Shown here piece by piece: positions 12,642 to 14,053 of a stretch of DNA of 14,053 nucleotides (position 1 is the first letter of the stretch; each line of letters begins with the position of its first letter). A model generated the notes under the pieces. The model worked only from the letters and a program-made list of their open reading frames with translations. It made no database searches and was not told where the DNA came from. This DNA comes from an uncultured Leuconostoc sp. (GTDB lineage Bacteria > Bacillota > Bacilli > Lactobacillales > Lactobacillaceae), in contig NZ_CAMJRK010000036.1 of NCBI RefSeq assembly GCF_946222815.1, positions 1-14,053 of the forward strand, given 5' to 3'. The translations under genes were made by a program, and so were the position numbers.

Positions 12642-13520
12642 ATGAAATTAAATGATATAACAATACTTGAAAACCAATCGTTAGCCCCATATGCATATAC
12701 GCAAGTTGGCGGTAAGGTTGATTACTTAGCCATACCAAAGACACAGTTAGAGTTACAACAGTTGTTGCATTGGGCAAAATTAAAAGAGCAACCAGTACAT
12801 ATATTTGGCCGGTTATCTAACCTAGTTGTTAGAAATGGTGGCCTACATGGTTTGTCAATTTTATTGCATGATTTACGCGATATTAAAGTTGATCAACGCA
12901 CAATTACAGCAGATGCCGGCGCAGACTTGATTATAGTGGCTGAAGTGGCCATGACACATGGGTTGACTGGATTAGAATGGGCAGCTGGTATCCCTGGTTC
13001 TGTTGGCGGTGCTATTTTTATGAATGCAGGTGCATATGGTGGACAAACAGAAATGGTAGTCACCGCGGTCACGGCAATCATGCCAGATTTGAGTATACAA
13101 ATATTTAAATTAAGTGAGTTAGAATTTGGCTATCGTCACTCTATTTTTCAAGAAAATAGTGGTGTAATTGTGAGTGCTACTTTCACTTTGACACCGGACT
13201 TGAAATCAGATATTCAATTACGTATGGACGTTAATAATTATCGACGGGCGGATAAACAGCCGTTAAATTATCCATCGAATGGGTCAGTTTTTAAGCGACC
13301 AGAGGGGTATTTTGCAGGCAAATTGATTATGGACTCAGGTCTTCAGGGTACACGTATTGGGGGCATTGAAGTATCAAAAAAGCATGCTGGTTTTATGGTC
13401 AATATTAACAATGGGACAGGTAACGATTATGAAGATTTGATTCATCACGTACAGGTAACCGTTAAAAAGAAGTTTAATGTGACTTTAGAAACTGAAGTGC
13501 GTATCATAGGGGAGCGTTAA
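12642..13520 (+). CDS. murB: UDP-N-acetylenolpyruvoylglucosamine reductase MurB
   Basis: MurB uses NADPH and bound FAD to reduce UDP-GlcNAc-enolpyruvate to UDP-MurNAc in the cytosolic stage of peptidoglycan synthesis. The 292-residue product is complete and of the shorter Gram-positive type. The FAD-binding part shows YTQVGGKVDYLA, the GRLSN segment (56-60, where many orthologues have GxGSN), and GLEWAAGIPGSVGGAIFMNAGAYGG. The active-site Ser215 is in the SNGSVFKRP motif and the catalytic Glu285 in LETEVRIIG. LIMDSGLQGTRIGG and VSKKHAGFMVN are also canonical. GGAG (12631-12634) lies 7 bases before the ATG. The terminator behind ndk separates it from the upstream gene. A Na+/H+ antiporter gene starts 4 bases after the stop, with its Shine-Dalgarno inside the murB end, so the two are translationally close and probably one operon. 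Confidence 0.96.
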   Translation: MKLNDITILENQSLAPYAYTQVGGKVDYLAIPKTQLELQQLLHWAKLKEQPVHIFGRLSNLVVRNGGLHGLSILLHDLRDIKVDQRTITADAGADLIIVAEVAMTHGLTGLEWAAGIPGSVGGAIFMNAGAYGGQTEMVVTAVTAIMPDLSIQIFKLSELEFGYRHSIFQENSGVIVSATFTLTPDLKSDIQLRMDVNNYRRADKQPLNYPSNGSVFKRPEGYFAGKLIMDSGLQGTRIGGIEVSKKHAGFMVNINNGTGNDYEDLIHHVQVTVKKKFNVTLETEVRIIGER

Positions 13521-13524
13521 ATTT

Positions 13525-14053
13525 ATGGTGATATTAGAATTAGTCGTTATTTTGATTGTGTCTGTGACAGTATCAAATGTGGTGTCACATTTCATACCTG
13601 ATGTGCCAATAAGTTTGTTTCAAATTGCTATTGGACTGTTGCTCTCATTAGCTTTTGGTATATTTATTAAAATAGATTCACATTGGTTTATGTTATTATT
13701 TGTGGCACCGTTATTATATAATGATGCTTGGCGATTTCCAAAGCATGAATTGTGGGAATTACGTGGGCCGATTTTAGGTAATGCCATTATACTGGTATTA
13801 TTGACAACATTAGTTGGTGGCTTTTTCATACACTTGTTGATGCCACAGTTAGAAACTTCTGTCGCCTTGGCCTTAGCTGCAGTTGTTTCACCCACAGATC
13901 CTGTGGCGGTACAAGCAATTGCCAAACGTGTGAAATTACCAAAAACTGTTTTGCATATTGTTTCAGGTGAAAGTTTAATTAATGATGCCAGTGGTTTGGT
14001 TAGCTTTAATACGGCTATTAAGGCAACGGTTGCCGGTACATTTTTACTGAGTC
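13525..14053 (+). CDS. CPA1-family Na+/H+ antiporter, 5' part only
   Basis: The first 176 codons of a cation:proton antiporter of the CPA1 (NhaP/YjcE) family; the frame is open to the window edge, so the gene is truncated by the window. Several membrane segments are visible: about residues 2-16, 30-48, 52-66, 83-105 and 113-130. Two diagnostic motifs are present: SPTDPVA at 122-128 and GESLINDASGLV at 148-159, whose Asn153-Asp154 pair is the ion-binding site of CPA1 antiporters. The expected role is exchange of cytosolic Na+ (or K+) for protons at the plasma membrane, for pH and salt tolerance. GGGGAG (13509-13514), within the last murB codons, lies 10 bases before the ATG. The coupling to a cell-wall gene is by position only. 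Confidence 0.9.
   Translation, partial: MVILELVVILIVSVTVSNVVSHFIPDVPISLFQIAIGLLLSLAFGIFIKIDSHWFMLLFVAPLLYNDAWRFPKHELWELRGPILGNAIILVLLTTLVGGFFIHLLMPQLETSVALALAAVVSPTDPVAVQAIAKRVKLPKTVLHIVSGESLINDASGLVSFNTAIKATVAGTFLLS

Noticed and set aside
13620..13925. 101-codon open frame on the minus strand
   Set aside because: It lies antisense to the CPA1 antiporter, whose motifs (SPTDPVA, GESLINDASG) are unmistakable. It has no ribosome binding site and a low-complexity composition.
1..14053. CRISPR array, insertion sequence, prophage or antiphage cluster
   Set aside because: No spaced repeats, transposase, integrase or defence-type proteins were seen on either strand.

Overview
The window is AT-rich bacterial chromosome with strong AGGAGG-type ribosome binding sites, intrinsic terminators, a clamp-dependent MutS/MutL pair and CcpA-type regulation. 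It reads as a low-GC Gram-positive of the order Lactobacillales. Protein style (MutS, RecG, MurB, DUF1456, a stand-alone VanW) suggests the Leuconostoc/Weissella group, but that placement is inference and was not tested by search.

Left third (1-4440), assorted single genes and small units: a uracil-DNA-glycosylase-superfamily protein (83-688); a small unrecognised membrane protein (903-1151) closed by a very strong terminator and flanked by an exact 19-base direct repeat; a gene-poor stretch with a decayed tRNA T-arm and an 18-base perfect palindrome; a VanW-family gene with a YagU/DUF1440 membrane protein 15 bases behind it (1567-2874), closed by a terminator; and a succinate-semialdehyde-type aldehyde dehydrogenase (3033-4439) with a long bipartite terminator.

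Middle (4440-12054): a 390-base intergenic stretch holding a possible minus-strand remnant of a helix-turn-helix protein, then a co-directional DNA-repair cluster: recG (4830-6860), mutS (6902-9496), mutL (9524-11497) and a DUF1456/YehS-like gene (11539-12054). The gaps are 41, 27 and 41 bases and no terminator is visible between the genes, so they are probably one transcript. MutS recognises mismatches and MutL nicks. MutL carries the DQHA(X)2E(X)4E endonuclease motif, and both proteins have sliding-clamp-binding motifs, so the system is the MutH-independent type. RecG remodels stalled forks and junctions.

Right end (12055-14053): ndk with its own promoter, whose -35 box is covered by a consensus-quality cre (CcpA) site, and a terminator; then murB, with the first 176 codons of a CPA1-type Na+/H+ antiporter starting 4 bases after it and running off the window.

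Most of the window is ordinary housekeeping sequence. I do not see a new multi-gene defence or biosynthetic system. The points that merit a second look are regulatory: the 23-base SD-to-AUG gap of mutL that contains a small GC-rich hairpin, the cre over the ndk promoter, a recG with no Shine-Dalgarno, a perfect terminator-like hairpin inside recG, and the repeat/pseudo-tRNA patch near 780-1340.
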